A DNA stretch of 64,000 bases from Nephrocerus scutellatus (taxonomy: Eukaryota > Arthropoda > Insecta > Diptera > Pipunculidae): positions 90,516,833 to 90,580,832 of the forward strand of contig OX352761.1 of the NCBI GenBank assembly GCA_947095585.1, read 5' to 3'. Every line of letters begins with the position of its first letter. Within the stretch, counting starts at the first letter, position 1. Shown here in pieces: positions 1-10,521 of the stretch. Under the pieces are notes generated by a model that saw only the letters and a list, made by a program, of their open reading frames with translations, searched no databases and was not told where the DNA came from. The position numbers were made by a program, and so were the translations under genes.

Positions 1-290
1 AGGCAGTTCTCCCTTGGCAATAAGTTTATAAGTTTATAAGTTATATATATATATATATAAAAAAAACACCTCCCTTTTTTTAAATTAACCTGATTTTATG
101 CAAATTTGTTATAGATGTGTATCTTCAATGACAAAACTTTTTGTAAAAATTTTGAAGTGATCTGGCCCTAAGCCCGAGGGGTTGGCTAATAAATTTTATT
201 GCGATTTTATTCAAACTTTGCACACATTGCATCTGCAATTAGAGAGTTTACATAAAAACTTTTATTTTTAAGGGTGGTTTTTTTATAGTT
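1..290 (+). repeat. Helitron-like element fragment (3' half)
   Basis: Carries one and a half copies of the approx. 120-bp unit that recurs through the window (CCGATTTT-like start, a degenerate ACACATGTGT palindrome, CTTTTTGTAAAAATTTT, then a GC-rich patch). It ends at about 240-290 with the family's 3' end, AGAGAGTTTACATAAAAAC followed by GGTGGTTTTTTT. The 5' end is missing. No gene. Confidence 0.6.
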
Positions 291-519
291 TAAAATTTTT
301 TCATAAATTCTCCAGAATATTTATATAGTATCCTCCTCAATTTTGTAAACAAAAACTAGCTCGTCATGTTTTGAGCGCGTTAGCGCTCTCTGCCTGTGAG
401 GGTAGCGAACCGCCACTCCTGGCTGTGCGGGTAGCGAAGCGTTAATTGTGTTAATTTAATTTTTATGATAGTATTTCAATGTTTCTTAGATGAAATTTTG
501 CCATAACAATTATTCACAT
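291..519. other. Gene-free stretch with a short GC-rich hairpin
   Basis: No ORF of note. A perfect 6-bp hairpin GAGCGC-GTTA-GCGCTC lies near 372-387, followed by two similar pieces (GGGTAGCGAACCGCC and GGGTAGCGAAGCG). I cannot assign it to a family. Confidence 0.4.
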
Positions 520-1122
520 TGTTACGAAATTCAGGCTTTTGAGTTCGTAAAGGATTTTGCAAATAAAACACAACACAAGTTTATTAATTTACAAATATGT
601 AACAACTTTAATAGACAGTAAAAATAATACAAGTTCACAATTTATACTGGTGATAACTTTAAATGTACACAAAAACACTTATTACTTGTACTTTACAATA
701 TTTCTGCAAGCAAGAGCTTTTCAACTGCACTGGTTAAATTGCAATTAACTAATAATTTTTCTGCAGTAAACGCAACCTTTTATACTCATTGCAAAGCTTC
801 CAGAAACTTCCAATGTCATAGACAGAAATATCGACAAAAGACCAGAAAATTGTAGCCTTATTCCCTTATTTACAACTAACGATACTTATATGCAATGAGT
901 AATCTTCTAAAAACAAACCGGGCAAACCGCACAAACCGGTTTGACTACATTTTTGACAAGTACATAATGATTCAAACAGGCGGCTACATTTTAAATAATC
1001 TTACAGCCTAAGAGTATGCTACATAAAAGAGCTTAATTCTAATTCAGTGTCTAATGCAGTATGTACATTGCGATTTATCTTAGGATTCGAATTACATTAT
1101 ATACTAACTACTTTTAGTAACA
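520..1122 (-). mobile_element. Solo LTR of gypsy family A
   Basis: Begins TGTTACGAAATTCAGGC and ends with TAGTAACA, a one-base variant of the family's terminus CGTAACA. Its body matches the LTRs at 8901-9532, 13808-14433, 53919-54672 and 58849-59565, in reverse orientation. No internal retroelement sequence flanks it, so it is a solo LTR left by LTR-LTR recombination. Flanks (ACAT and ACTG) do not form a target duplication, which suggests age or a secondary rearrangement. About 603 bp against 626-754 bp for the other LTRs. Confidence 0.8.
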
Positions 1123-1857
1123 ACTGTTGTACTTAGCTGATTTCCCAAATATAATTAACACGTGGGTATGACTGTATTATCCAATCTGTTCCACTAGACT
1201 TTTACAACGCGGGTCCATTCGGTGCATGCTCGGGCTTCTGCTTATTCTGCTATTACGAGTATTTCTATTTGTTAAGTAAAGTAAATTAATAAACTTGTAT
1301 TGTATCACTATTGCAAAGTTTCGTCCTTGTATCTCTTCCGGCACAGCCCATTTGACAACTTGTAAAATAGCAAATATTTTTGTGTGAACCAGTTAGCCAT
1401 TTTCCAAGTGCGAATGTCTCTTTAGAATTTTCATCTAAGAGCTCCAATTCCCGCATCAGTAAGAATGTTGGTTCGAATCCCCTAAGGATCTTAGTTGAAT
1501 TTTTCTATCTCTCCCTGCTGGGGTATTGAACTTTATATCCTCTTTTAAACATAAGAAAAGGTACAGTACTGTCCACAGACATTAGAAGCGAAACATTTGT
1601 TCCGAGACCTTATGGAATATGTTTCCATGTAGTGATGAGCGAAATTCGTCTTGCAGTCTTGTCTTGACCAATACCAAGGCCAATCATTCAGTTGCAAGAC
1701 CAAGACCAAATCATGTATGCAAGACTACAGGACTCTTTCATTTTTAAATCCTACATACTACCTACTATGTCGTATGTTTTTGTATACGAGTAGGTACGTA
1801 TTACAATACCAAAACTCAAAACACCAGCCAAAACAGCTTCATGTAGTCTGTTGTGTA
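1123..1857. other. No recognisable gene or repeat
   Basis: AT-rich sequence without a credible ORF, splice-flanked exon or family repeat. The last two bases (TA, 1856-1857) look like the TA target of the adjoining mariner end. Confidence 0.4.
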
Positions 1858-1878
1858 CCGGGTGACTGACACGAAGTG
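1858..1878 (+). mobile_element. Isolated mariner terminal inverted repeat
   Basis: CCGGGTGACTGACACGAAG at 1858-1876 is the terminus of the mariner element at 36809-37827, preceded by the expected TA. Only about 21 bp remain before a 24-T run that is the 3' tail of a non-LTR element on the opposite strand. The rest of this mariner copy is not found at the far side of the retroelement. Confidence 0.75.
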
Positions 1879-1953
1879 TTTTTTTTTTTTTTTTTTTTTT
1901 TTATGGGAACCCTAGTCCAAGTGACTGACCCGCGACCTAAAAGTTCTATTGTA

Positions 1954-4900
1954 TCAATAGGGCATTAATTGTCTAAACCTTCCTAATAAGGCTAATATGT
2001 CCTTAGTAGCAGGGTTTTTCAACTCCGCTGTGGAGCACATTTCCTTATGGAATATGCGTTTCCTTAACCAAATAAGTGCTGGGCAATCGCAGAGAACATG
2101 TTCGGATGACTCCTCATCCTCCGCACAGAATCTGCATTCTTTTAGAGAGCCCACACCTATTTTGTTAAGATGGTATCTAAGGCCACAGTGGCCAGTTAGA
2201 AAACCTACTATTTTCCTAATGCTACCTTTATCAAGATTCAGGATTTCTTTGTATGAATAGGGTCTGATCAGTTGTTTGGATTGCCTTAGCCCTGGGGTAT
2301 TAATCCAATGTGCCAAGCGAAGTTCGCCCTCCCAACAGTTTAACACCTTTGTGGCGGCACTCCAGTTGACGCTACAAAAAGGTTCAGGTCCTATGAGTGC
2401 AGTTTCTGAGCCAGCTCTAGCTAGTTCATCTGCGGCTTCGTTGCCTGCGATACCTCTATGACCTGGTACCCAACCGAGCTTAACCCTGTTGTGTCTGGCC
2501 AGAGATTGCAATGCTTCGTAGCAGCTTTTTACTGTAAAAGAGTCCATTAAGTTGGACGACAGCGCTTTGATTGCTGCCTGGCTGTCTGAGTAGATATATA
2601 TTCTAGCGCCTTTAACGCCTTTGCTAAGGTTTAACCTGGCACAGATCTCAATGGCATGGAGTTCGGCTTGGAAGACCGTTGGTCTGTCTCCCATTGGTAT
2701 CGAGACCTTTGTATTAGGTCCGTAGACACCGGCTCCAACTCCAGATTCCATCTTTGATCCATCAGTGAACCAAACCAGACCAGTAGTGTCTAGTGTCGGA
2801 ACACCATTTGACCAGCTTGCGCGGTCTGAGATCTCTACTTCAAATAACCTTCCGAAACAGTACTCCCTGACCATAACGTCCGGTATTGTGCAGAACATGT
2901 CTCTTTGGGGAATTGAGTTGAGGATACTCAGGTGTCCCACAAGGTCGCCTGGTTTATACTTAAATTCTAGTTGCAGCTTGATAGCGCATCTAGCGGCCGT
3001 CTTCCTGATGAATACCTGAAGGGCCGAAAGACCTACGATAGCTTCTAATGCTGTCGTTGGGCAGGTGCGCATAGCACCTGTAATACCTAGACAGGAAATT
3101 CTTTGGAGCTTCTGAAGCTCGTTTGCCGTTTTTCGCTCGAGTACCTTGGGCCACCATATTATGGCTGCATACGAGATTATGGGTCTCACCATCATTGTGT
3201 AAATCCAATAAATCATCTTAGGATTGAGGCCCCAAGTACTGCTGTAAAGTCTCCTGCAGGCCCATAGGGCCCTTGTAGCGCGTTTAGTAGCAGTCTTGAT
3301 ATGAGCATTCCAGTTAAGTCTTTTATCAAGGATAACACCGAGGTATTTGACCTCGCTGGAGTACTTAAGAGTGGTGCCTTTAATGGTAATTGGGTTTAAG
3401 TCAATCGAAATTCTTTTGGTGAAAGGCACTAGAACAGTTTTGCTAGGATTGATGGATAACCCTTCCCTGCTACACCAGTCTAAAACTTTTAAGAGCGCAC
3501 ATTGCATGACAGCAGAGATAGTCTTGCAGTGTTTGCCTCTTATTATAATTGCCAGGTCGTCAGCATAACCAATGGCGGTGTAGCCTGATCTGCGTAGATT
3601 GGCCAAGAGATCATCTATGACCAGTGACCACAGAAGGGGAGAGAGAACTCCTCCTTGGGGGCATCCCTTAACTGCGGTCACAGACACTGACACTCCTCCT
3701 GAGGAAGATGTGATATCCCGACTCTCGAGCATAGCCCTAATCCACAGATTGGTCGAGGTTTCGATACCCTTGTTGCTAATAGCTCTCTCTATAGAGTCAT
3801 AGCCAGTGTTATCGAAGGCGCCTTCAATGTCCAGAAATGCACACAAAGCAACCTCCTTGGATCGAAATGTTCCTTCTATCTTTTTAACCAAATAGTGGAG
3901 GGCACCTTCTGTGCTTTTGCCTTTTCTGTATGCAAACTGGCTTGAGTGCAAAGGAGCAGACACCTCTAGTCTGCTTCTAATATGAACATCAATGAGTTTC
4001 TCCATGATTTTTAGGACAAACGATGTTTGACTGATTGGTCTGTATGATTTAGGTAGTTCACTAGGCCTATTGCCTGGTTTGGGGATAAAAATCACGTTTA
4101 CCTGTCTCCAGGCAAAAGGGATGTATCCCCAGTTGAAGCTAGCTCTAAATAATAAAATTAAACTCGGAAGGATTGCATCAATCGCCTTCTGTATAAGAGC
4201 AGGAAAAATGCCATCCCCCCAGGGGCTTTGAATGGTTTGAAGGAGCCTACTGCCCATCGAACCTTATCAGAGGCAAATATTTTACCAGATAAACTATTGG
4301 CTCTACTAGCGATACTAACCCTTCGGTCATTCGTGTTCGAATTTGTGTGAGGTACACTGTTGTACGAGCCGGGGAAATGAACATGTAAAAGCGTTTTTAG
4401 AGTGTCCTCCCGGTCCGTCGTGTAGGTGCCGTCATTCTTTTTCAACAGACCCACACTATTTGTCTGATCCTTAACAAGTGCCTTGTGGATTCGCGCGGCT
4501 GCTGGCATTTCAGCGATATTCTCGCAGCACTTCCTCCACGTGGCCCGCTTAGATCGTCTTAATTCAGAGTTATATTCTGTAAGGGCGGACTTATATTCGT
4601 CCCACCTCTTTGTGTGTTTAGCTGAGTTGAAGAGCTTTCTAACTTTACTCCTGAGCTTGGCCAATATGTCATTCCACCAAGGAACTTTGCGTTTAAAAGG
4701 ATTAGTTTTGCCGACACAACTGCCATGGTAGGAATTAAGTAGTAAATCATTTACTTGGTAAGCTGCCTCGTCTAGTACCTCTATTGAGTCAATAGGTGAG
4801 ACAAGCATATCTGATTTGGAGAGAACTAGTCCTCGATAAAGATTCCAGTCGGTTGATTTAGGATCGTATCTGGGAGAGGTATGTTCCAACGCGCCTGGAA

Positions 4901-5570
4901 TGTCAAACCTGATGTGTTGGTGGTCTGACAGCGAGGCCTCATCGGACACATGCCAATTAAAAATGGAATTTGAGATAAATGGACTAACGAGTGTGAGATC
5001 TAGTACCTCTTCGCGAATCGCATTTACGAAGGTTGGTTTAGAGCCCTTGTTTGCGATATCTACATTATTTCTAATAAGATAATCTAAAAGACACTCACCC
5101 CTTCGATTGATACCGCTGCTTCCCCAAACCTCATGATGAGCGTTGGCATCACATCCTATGATGAAATGGATGTTTCTTTCTTTACAGTGCGTTATCATAT
5201 CCTGCACCTCTTTGGGCGGAATGGTGTCTTCATCGCCGGGGAAGTATGCCGAGGCACATACAATATTTTGTATCCCCCTCTCGGTCGGAACCTCCACCAG
5301 AACGGCAACCAGGTCCCTAGTTGTAAATTCTGGAATGGGAAGGAAGTTAATGTTAGATCTGATAAGGCAGGCCGCTCTTGGAACCGCCTCCCCATATTTT
5401 ACTATTAACTTACCTTTCCCGTCCTTTAGACCCTTCACCTGTCCGCTAATAGCCCAAGGCTCCTGTATGAGGCCAAGGGCTATGTTCTCTTCGGCGAATC
5501 TTTTGCTAAGTGTAGCGAACGCCCCCTTAGCATGATGTAGATTCGCCTGTAGCACCTTTATGGTGCTCAT
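1954..5570 (-). pseudogene. LOA-like ORF2: endonuclease, reverse transcriptase, RNase H; one frameshift
   Basis: Encodes the enzyme for target-primed reverse transcription. ATG at 5568-5570 overlaps the ORF1 stop as ATGA, so coupled translation is plausible. The first 470-codon segment holds an APE-type endonuclease: LQANLHH (N10), QEPW (E37), GCDANAHH (D141, N143), DLTL (D191), SDH (215-217). The second segment, open from 4257, holds RT motifs FLDIEGAFD, CPQGGVLSP and YADD (about residues 141-149, 199-207 and 231-234 of that frame), then RNase H with D499, E532, D558 and D610, then a CRFC...H...C zinc motif near the end. The segments are separated by a one-base shift in the G run near 4212-4218, just before the RT; either a true lesion or a homopolymer sequencing error. 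Everything else is open. Confidence 0.9.
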
Positions 5571-7150
5571 CCTTCCTCCTTCTGAGAAAGAGCCTGCCGG
5601 ATTAGAACCGCTTTTTTGGGACCCTTACCCTTACGGCAGGCGGTCTGGCTCGGTTGGCCCGTTGGTCTGCCATTGCCAATCCTACTCCTAGGAGTAAGTG
5701 CAGCTCTTGCTGCGTTTTTACCATTTCTGGAAGGAATTGAACCAGATGGCTTGGTAGCCTTGCTGGACGATGGAGCTGGTCGTATTACCAGCTTTGATGT
5801 TTTGGTTCCAGACCCGCTGTGGTCAACCTGCCCGGAAGAGCTGGTGACCGAAGAGACAGTCTTTTGTTCAGCTGGCGCTGGGTCGGAGCCACTCAGACAC
5901 GCTGGCTCAGTGGTATTTTGAGCAGAGCTGTCTGTGTTAGAGGTGCATTGGTCAGATGCCGAGTTCTTATCGGTGCTCTTAAAAATCAGCCTAATCTGAC
6001 CAAAGCGGTACCCTATAATGCCTTTGTTGGCACTTAGTCTTTTCATGGAGGCGTCGTCAACCGCCATTACGAGATGAAGGAGCGCACCTTCCTTCTTTCT
6101 CTGTACCACCTTCCATGAAGTGGCATTTAAGCCTTCGTTCTGGGCCTCGATTGTGGCCAGTACCTTCTCTGAAGGGAGTTCAGTGCTTTGTGGAAAGAAC
6201 CCACGGACGATGTGTGTCTTCGGGAAAGATCCCTCTTCCACTAGCATCACGTCCAGTCCACTTTTTTCCTTAATTTTTTGGAAATTGGAGCGCATCCACC
6301 CGGCAGTAGAGTTGTCTAGACAGATGAAAATCATCCATCCTGATTTGGGATACGTTCCAGTGAAGCGCGGCCAAACGCCGCAGCCGGTCATCTCAATCGA
6401 GGTGTCGATTACCGCTTCTTGAATGTGAGCGATTTGCTCCTTTGTCAGCGGTTTCTTTGACAGGTCGATCGGGACAACCCCCAGTCTGACAGCACTGGTC
6501 ACTTGACTGAAAGTGGGATTGTCAGGCGAGGGTCCTGCTCTGGCCTTCTTGGCAGTCGATGAGGGCGGTGTCTGGTCTTCCGACCTGACGCGTTTGACAA
6601 CGCTCTTAGTAGGAGGCGCCGCTTTGGCAAAAACAAGAGCACTGTCTCTGTCTTTCCCTATGCGTAAAGCATGCTTAAAGCGTCTTTTCTCCCTCGAAGT
6701 TAGCTTAACATAAGCCTGTTGTTGGATCTGCATTCCCCCTAATGCGATCCCAACCGAGGAGCATCCGGATTTCTCCGAGATGACGCTGATGGTGTCGACA
6801 ACTTCGGATGTGTCAGACTCGGATGAATTCGAATCCACACCCTTGTTGCCAACATCTAAAAGTGACGTTGTGTTCAACACGGGGTTGATATTGGAGAGCT
6901 TATCCCCCACCGACGTAACAACGGTCTGCATTTGAGCAGGTTCCGCGTTTGCTGTCAACGCTTGATTGACCGTCGGAAGGAAATCAGTTCCTAACGAGGT
7001 TTCGAGTGGCCCAGAAGCACATCTCGATATTGGTGTCACCACTGGGATGACTGTCAGGGGCACAGAAGCCTCTGACACTACACCGGGCCGCTCTAACGCA
7101 GGTCCCGAGGTTGATGCGATTGGAGATGCATCGGTCTCATAAATAACGGC
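5567..7150 (-). CDS. LOA-like ORF1 (nucleic-acid-binding protein), N-terminus lost
   Basis: About 525 codons remain open up to the stop at 5567-5569. The original start is gone: the reading frame runs at its upstream end into unrelated array sequence beyond about 7150, so no genuine ATG can be chosen. The N-terminal half is Ser/Thr/Pro-rich. A basic segment around TSREKRRFKHALRIGK is followed by a folded-looking block (PLTKEQIAHIQEAVIDTSIE to RFGQIRLIFKST) and a basic Ser-rich tail. No CCHC knuckles are visible, which separates it from the jockey-type ORF1 at 61 kb. By analogy with other non-LTR ORF1 proteins it should coat element RNA; that is inference. Confidence 0.8.
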   Translation of the reverse strand, partial: AVIYETDASPIASTSGPALERPGVVSEASVPLTVIPVVTPISRCASGPLETSLGTDFLPTVNQALTANAEPAQMQTVVTSVGDKLSNINPVLNTTSLLDVGNKGVDSNSSESDTSEVVDTISVISEKSGCSSVGIALGGMQIQQQAYVKLTSREKRRFKHALRIGKDRDSALVFAKAAPPTKSVVKRVRSEDQTPPSSTAKKARAGPSPDNPTFSQVTSAVRLGVVPIDLSKKPLTKEQIAHIQEAVIDTSIEMTGCGVWPRFTGTYPKSGWMIFICLDNSTAGWMRSNFQKIKEKSGLDVMLVEEGSFPKTHIVRGFFPQSTELPSEKVLATIEAQNEGLNATSWKVVQRKKEGALLHLVMAVDDASMKRLSANKGIIGYRFGQIRLIFKSTDKNSASDQCTSNTDSSAQNTTEPACLSGSDPAPAEQKTVSSVTSSSGQVDHSGSGTKTSKLVIRPAPSSSKATKPSGSIPSRNGKNAARAALTPRSRIGNGRPTGQPSQTACRKGKGPKKAVLIRQALSQKEEG

Positions 7151-7152
7151 CC

Positions 7153-7525
7153 AAATTTTTTTAAAAAAAATCCTGATTTTCTTCAAATTTTATATACATG
7201 TGTATATCCGATGGACAACACTTTTTGTAAAAATTTTGGAGACCCCGTGCCCCGGGGTCTTGAGGTCCCATACAAATTTTTTAAAAAATTAACCCGATTT
7301 TCTACAAATTTTATATCCATGTGTATCTCCGATGGACAACACTTTTTGTAAAAATTTTGGAGACCCCGGGACCGGGGCCGTGAGGCACCATACAAATTTT
7401 TTTAAAAAATTAAACCGATTTTCTTTAAATTTTCTATACATATGTATCTCCGATGGACAATACTTTTTACAAAAATTTTGGAGTGATCGGGGCCTAAGAC
7501 CCGAGATTTCTCCAGATCGATAATT
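7153..7525 (+). repeat. Helitron-like tandem units (three copies)
   Basis: Three head-to-tail units spaced about 121 bp, each with CCGATTTTCT, an ACATGTGTAT palindrome core, CCGATGGACAACACTTTTTG and a GC-rich patch ending in a CCATACAAATTT-like stretch. The right end passes directly into the Helitron helicase relic, a physical link between this repeat family and a Helitron. Confidence 0.75.
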
Positions 7526-8150
7526 TTGCAATTCTACACGCATATTCTTTCTTAAATTTAGTATCTTGACGTATTTCCACAAAATGGAGAACTTTAAACA
7601 TGCATTGATTTCATCCGCTGGCGTTGACCATGGAATCACTGGTAATGATTGACAGAAATCTCCTGCTAATAAAATCATCGCTCCACCAAAGTAAATTCCT
7701 CCAGTTCCATCATTTACAACTTTTGTTGGTTCAACAGCAAATTACAAATTTTGTAATTCTTCTACAATAGATCTCCACGCTGATCAATTTCCTCTGTTGA
7801 ATTTCCCATGAAATAAATTTGCAAGAATTCGTAGTCGCCATCTGACACCGGCAACAGTGAACCTGCTTTGTGATATATTTGTCCTTGTATATTTAAATTA
7901 AACCAAAAAGTTATAGCTTGTAGTAAAGAACAAAAAAAAAAAGTCGTTTTACCTCAAATGTTGGCATGAAATTGTTACAAATTATATTTGTTTCCCCAAA
8001 TGAAGTCATTTGGAAGCAGTTGTTATATTTTTGTATGTTTGTGAGGAAATGTATGGAATTAGTTCCGTTTCCTGAAACCAATGAATGCAATGGCTCTGGT
8101 GGTGGAACCAATGGCACTAATTTCATTTTTCCATTTGCGCAACACAATCC
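7526..8150 (-). pseudogene. Helitron Rep/helicase protein, fragment
   Basis: Reading leftward: CCANGKMKLVPLVPPPEPL with NCFQMTSFGE (to about 7930), then GQIYHKAGSLLP and DYEFLQIYFMGN (about 7810-7890), then ILLAGDFCQSLPVIPWST with ADEINACLKFS (about 7565-7680). The first two blocks are the conserved segment that precedes the helicase in insect Helitron proteins; GDFxQxLPVIP is the PIF1-type helicase motif. Frameshifts, a stop, and about 65 bp of non-homologous sequence near 7895-7960 break the frame. Rolling-circle replication would be its role in an intact element; this copy is dead. The upstream continuation to 8380 is open in part but I could not match it. Confidence 0.8.
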
Positions 8151-8896
8151 ATTTGTTTAATTTTTGTATTTCAATGCCTTACAATATGGGCGAACTAAGT
8201 TCATAGGTCCAATAGCAACGCTCGTGAAACATTGAAAGCAGTTCGAAGACGACGCGTTGCACGTAACCTAATCCTTTCAATTCCATTTCGACCTTCACTT
8301 TGTTCTGTATTCCGATTGGATTGAAAATTTGGTTGGTTTGTAGCATTTCAAGTTCTTCGACCCAAATTACTGCGCCCACGTTTTGGCGGCATGGGTCTTT
8401 TTTTTTATTTATTTTTATTTTTTTTTAATTTTTTTTTTAAAAAACATTCCGTGTACTTTAAGGAACATAAGAAAAAAAAAATTAACCGAATTGGTCGAGC
8501 CGTTCTCGAATTTTGCGGTTAGCAACATTCATTTTTATTTATATAGATAATTATTTATATTGTTACACATAAATTAATATTAAGAGCACCCAGTGACCCT
8601 TAGAGCCTTATTCTGATGTATGTGTAAACATGCATGTTAGAAATAAATTTATGAATGCAATGTTGCGCAGTCTATACGACGTATTATAAAAAGCTCGATC
8701 TGCAATGTGCACACATAAATTTGAACTTTTACCATTAGAACTTGTATTTGTTGTCTTGCAGGCAACAAACACTTCTTGATGTTAACACACCTAAATAGGT
8801 ATCAATATTACTTAATGCTCAATAAATATTCGACACATGCACGTTGTGTCTGACAAACACTTAACAGGCTTACAACTTGTTGATATAGCCGATAGC
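8151..8896. other. Probable Helitron flank, then unassigned DNA
   Basis: 8151-8400 may continue the Helitron relic upstream. Around 8480-8550 sits ATTGGTCGAGCCGTTCTCG plus GCGGTTAGCAAC, a motif type common near the ends of dispersed insect repeats. 8571-8896 holds nothing I recognise. Confidence 0.3.
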
Positions 8897-8900
8897 GTAT

Positions 8901-9532
8901 TGTTACGAAAAGTAGTCAGTAGCGTATATAATAGAATTAGAATCCTAAGTTAAATCCCAATGTAAATACTGCATACTAAAAATAAGCACTTTCCATTGCA
9001 TACTTATAGGTGCTAACAGTATTAGATTATTTGAAATTTGAAATGTAACCGCCATCAAGTTTGAATCATTGTGTACTAGTCAAACAAGTAGTCAAACCGG
9101 TTTGTGCGGTTTGTCCGGTTTTTGTAAAAGAACATGATTGAACATGTAGTCTATTTTTAGAAGATGACTCATTACATATAAGTATCGTTAGTTGTAAATA
9201 AGGGAATAAGGCTACAATTTTCTGGTCTTTTCTCGATATTTCTGTCTGGCTTTTAATTAAGTATAAATAGAGGCGTTAGGTTAAAGTAAGATTATTAGTT
9301 GTTTGGAATTTAACCAGTGCAGTTGTAAAAGTTCTTGTAAAGTGATAAAGCTATAACCTAAGAGAATTATTGTGAAGTACTTGTGTACATTTAAAGTAAT
9401 CACCATTATAAATTGTGAACTTGTGTTAATTTTATTGTTGCTTATTAAAATTGTTATCTGTAAATTAATTAACTTGTGTTGTGTTTTATTTGCAAAATCC
9501 TTTATGAACTCGAAAGCCTGAATTTCGTAACA
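8901..9532 (+). repeat. Gypsy A copy 1, 5' LTR
   Basis: TGTTACGAAAAGTAGTCAG ... CTGAATTTCGTAACA, 632 bp, with inverted ends TGTTACGAAA/TTTCGTAACA. A TATA-like GTATAAATAGAGG at about 9260 and the G-rich sequence after it suit a U3/R promoter. Confidence 0.92.
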
Positions 9533-9534
9533 AT

Positions 9535-9552
9535 TGGTGTCAGAAGTGGGAT
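9535..9552 (+). other. Primer binding site, complementary to tRNA-Leu
   Basis: TGGTGTCAGAAGTGGGAT, two bases after the LTR. It complements a 3' end of the form ATCCCACTTCTGACACCA, which is that of eukaryotic tRNA-Leu (CAA type) as I know it. This supports reverse transcription primed by tRNA-Leu. Confidence 0.85.
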
Positions 9553-9645
9553 TTTGCAAATCGGAAGACATTAAAATTTTACAAATCGTTGAACAATAAA
9601 TAAATTAATTGGTGATTTTACAAACTGATAAACATTAAACAATAA

Positions 9646-10446
9646 AATGGAAAGTGCAGTGAACATATAGTTCCCAGGAGCTTAAAGAAGAGCTTGGATG
9701 GCGAGGTCTAAGTACTGCAGGAAATAAGCAAGAGCTATTTCTCCGTTTACAACAAGTCGTTAAAGCAGAAAAACAGCAGGCTGGTGAACCGTTTTCAATT
9801 GAGACGGAGTTAGTGGAGCGAAAAACGGCTACTTCGGAAGATAAAGAAGCACCAAACATGAAAGCGATGTTTAATGCTCTAATCCAGCAAATGAAGCAGC
9901 AAAGTGAACAAAGTGAAGAGATAAGAAAAGATTTGAATTTTCAAATGCAGCAGCAAAGTGAACAATCGCAGCAACAGAGTCAGGAGAATAAAAAGATGAA
10001 TCTAGAATTGAGTTCCAAGCTAAACGAGAAGTTGGACCAACAGAAGCAAGAATTGAATTTTCAAATTAGCGACAAGTTGGAACAGCAAAGCCAAAAACTG
10101 GATCAGTAAAATAAGCAGTTAAATTCCAAATTGACCGTTAAGTTTGAACAGTAAATTGAACAATCGCAGAAACAAAGCCAGGAACTGAAGCAGGAATTTA
10201 CTCGGCAAACCAAAGAACTGAACTCCAAATTCCAAATCAGCAAAATCAAAAGCTGGATGTTATTCAAGAAAAGCTAAAAGGTGAAATGGGTGAAATTCAA
10301 GAGGAAGTGAAATCGCTCGAAACGAACATGACAGGAAAAGTGAGTGGTCTGGAAGGCAAAATTAAGGAGATTGAGACCCGGCTGGATAGTCGTACTCAGT
10401 TCGTCAGAGAGAATACTCAGTATCAGAGTAATTCCAGAATCTTCTA
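9646..10446 (+). pseudogene. Gypsy A copy 1, gag remnant
   Basis: Starts at ATG 9646 but meets TAG within eight codons, where a short deletion has removed bases that copy 2 keeps. Downstream it encodes a SAP-like helix-extended-helix segment (LSTAGNKQELFLRLQQ) and a Gln-rich coiled coil (repeats of QQQSEQS and KLDQQ), with stops at 10108 and 10152. Near 10446 the sequence jumps to DNA just before the protease: about 0.7 kb, the capsid core and zinc knuckle present in copy 2, has been lost. Confidence 0.85.
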
Positions 10447-10521
10447 GTAACCAGCCAGCTTACATCGTAGCTGCTGACTAGGAAAACTAAGTTACACCAG
10501 CGTAAGCTGGGGCGTAAGCTG

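Larger units (their letters stand above)
1879..7152 (-). mobile_element. LOA-like non-LTR retrotransposon, 5'-truncated
   Basis: Reads right to left. It has a partial ORF1, an ORF2 with endonuclease, reverse transcriptase and RNase H, a short 3' UTR and a poly(A) tail seen as 24 T at 1879-1902. An RNase H domain after the RT, with this endonuclease motif set, places it in the LOA/R1/I group; the GCDANAHH endonuclease signature favours LOA. The 5' side stops inside ORF1 near 7152, where Helitron-like array sequence begins. No target duplication is visible. It is the least decayed coding element here apart from one homopolymer frameshift. Confidence 0.88.

Noticed and set aside
5143..5535. 130-codon + strand ORF, and similar + strand ORFs across 1997-6713
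   Set aside because: Antisense shadows of the LOA-like ORF1 and ORF2, which have clear domains on the other strand.
7895..7960. Short intron inside the Helitron helicase relic
   Set aside because: GTAAAA...TACAAG could splice, but joining does not restore the conserved frame; treated as a disruptive insertion.
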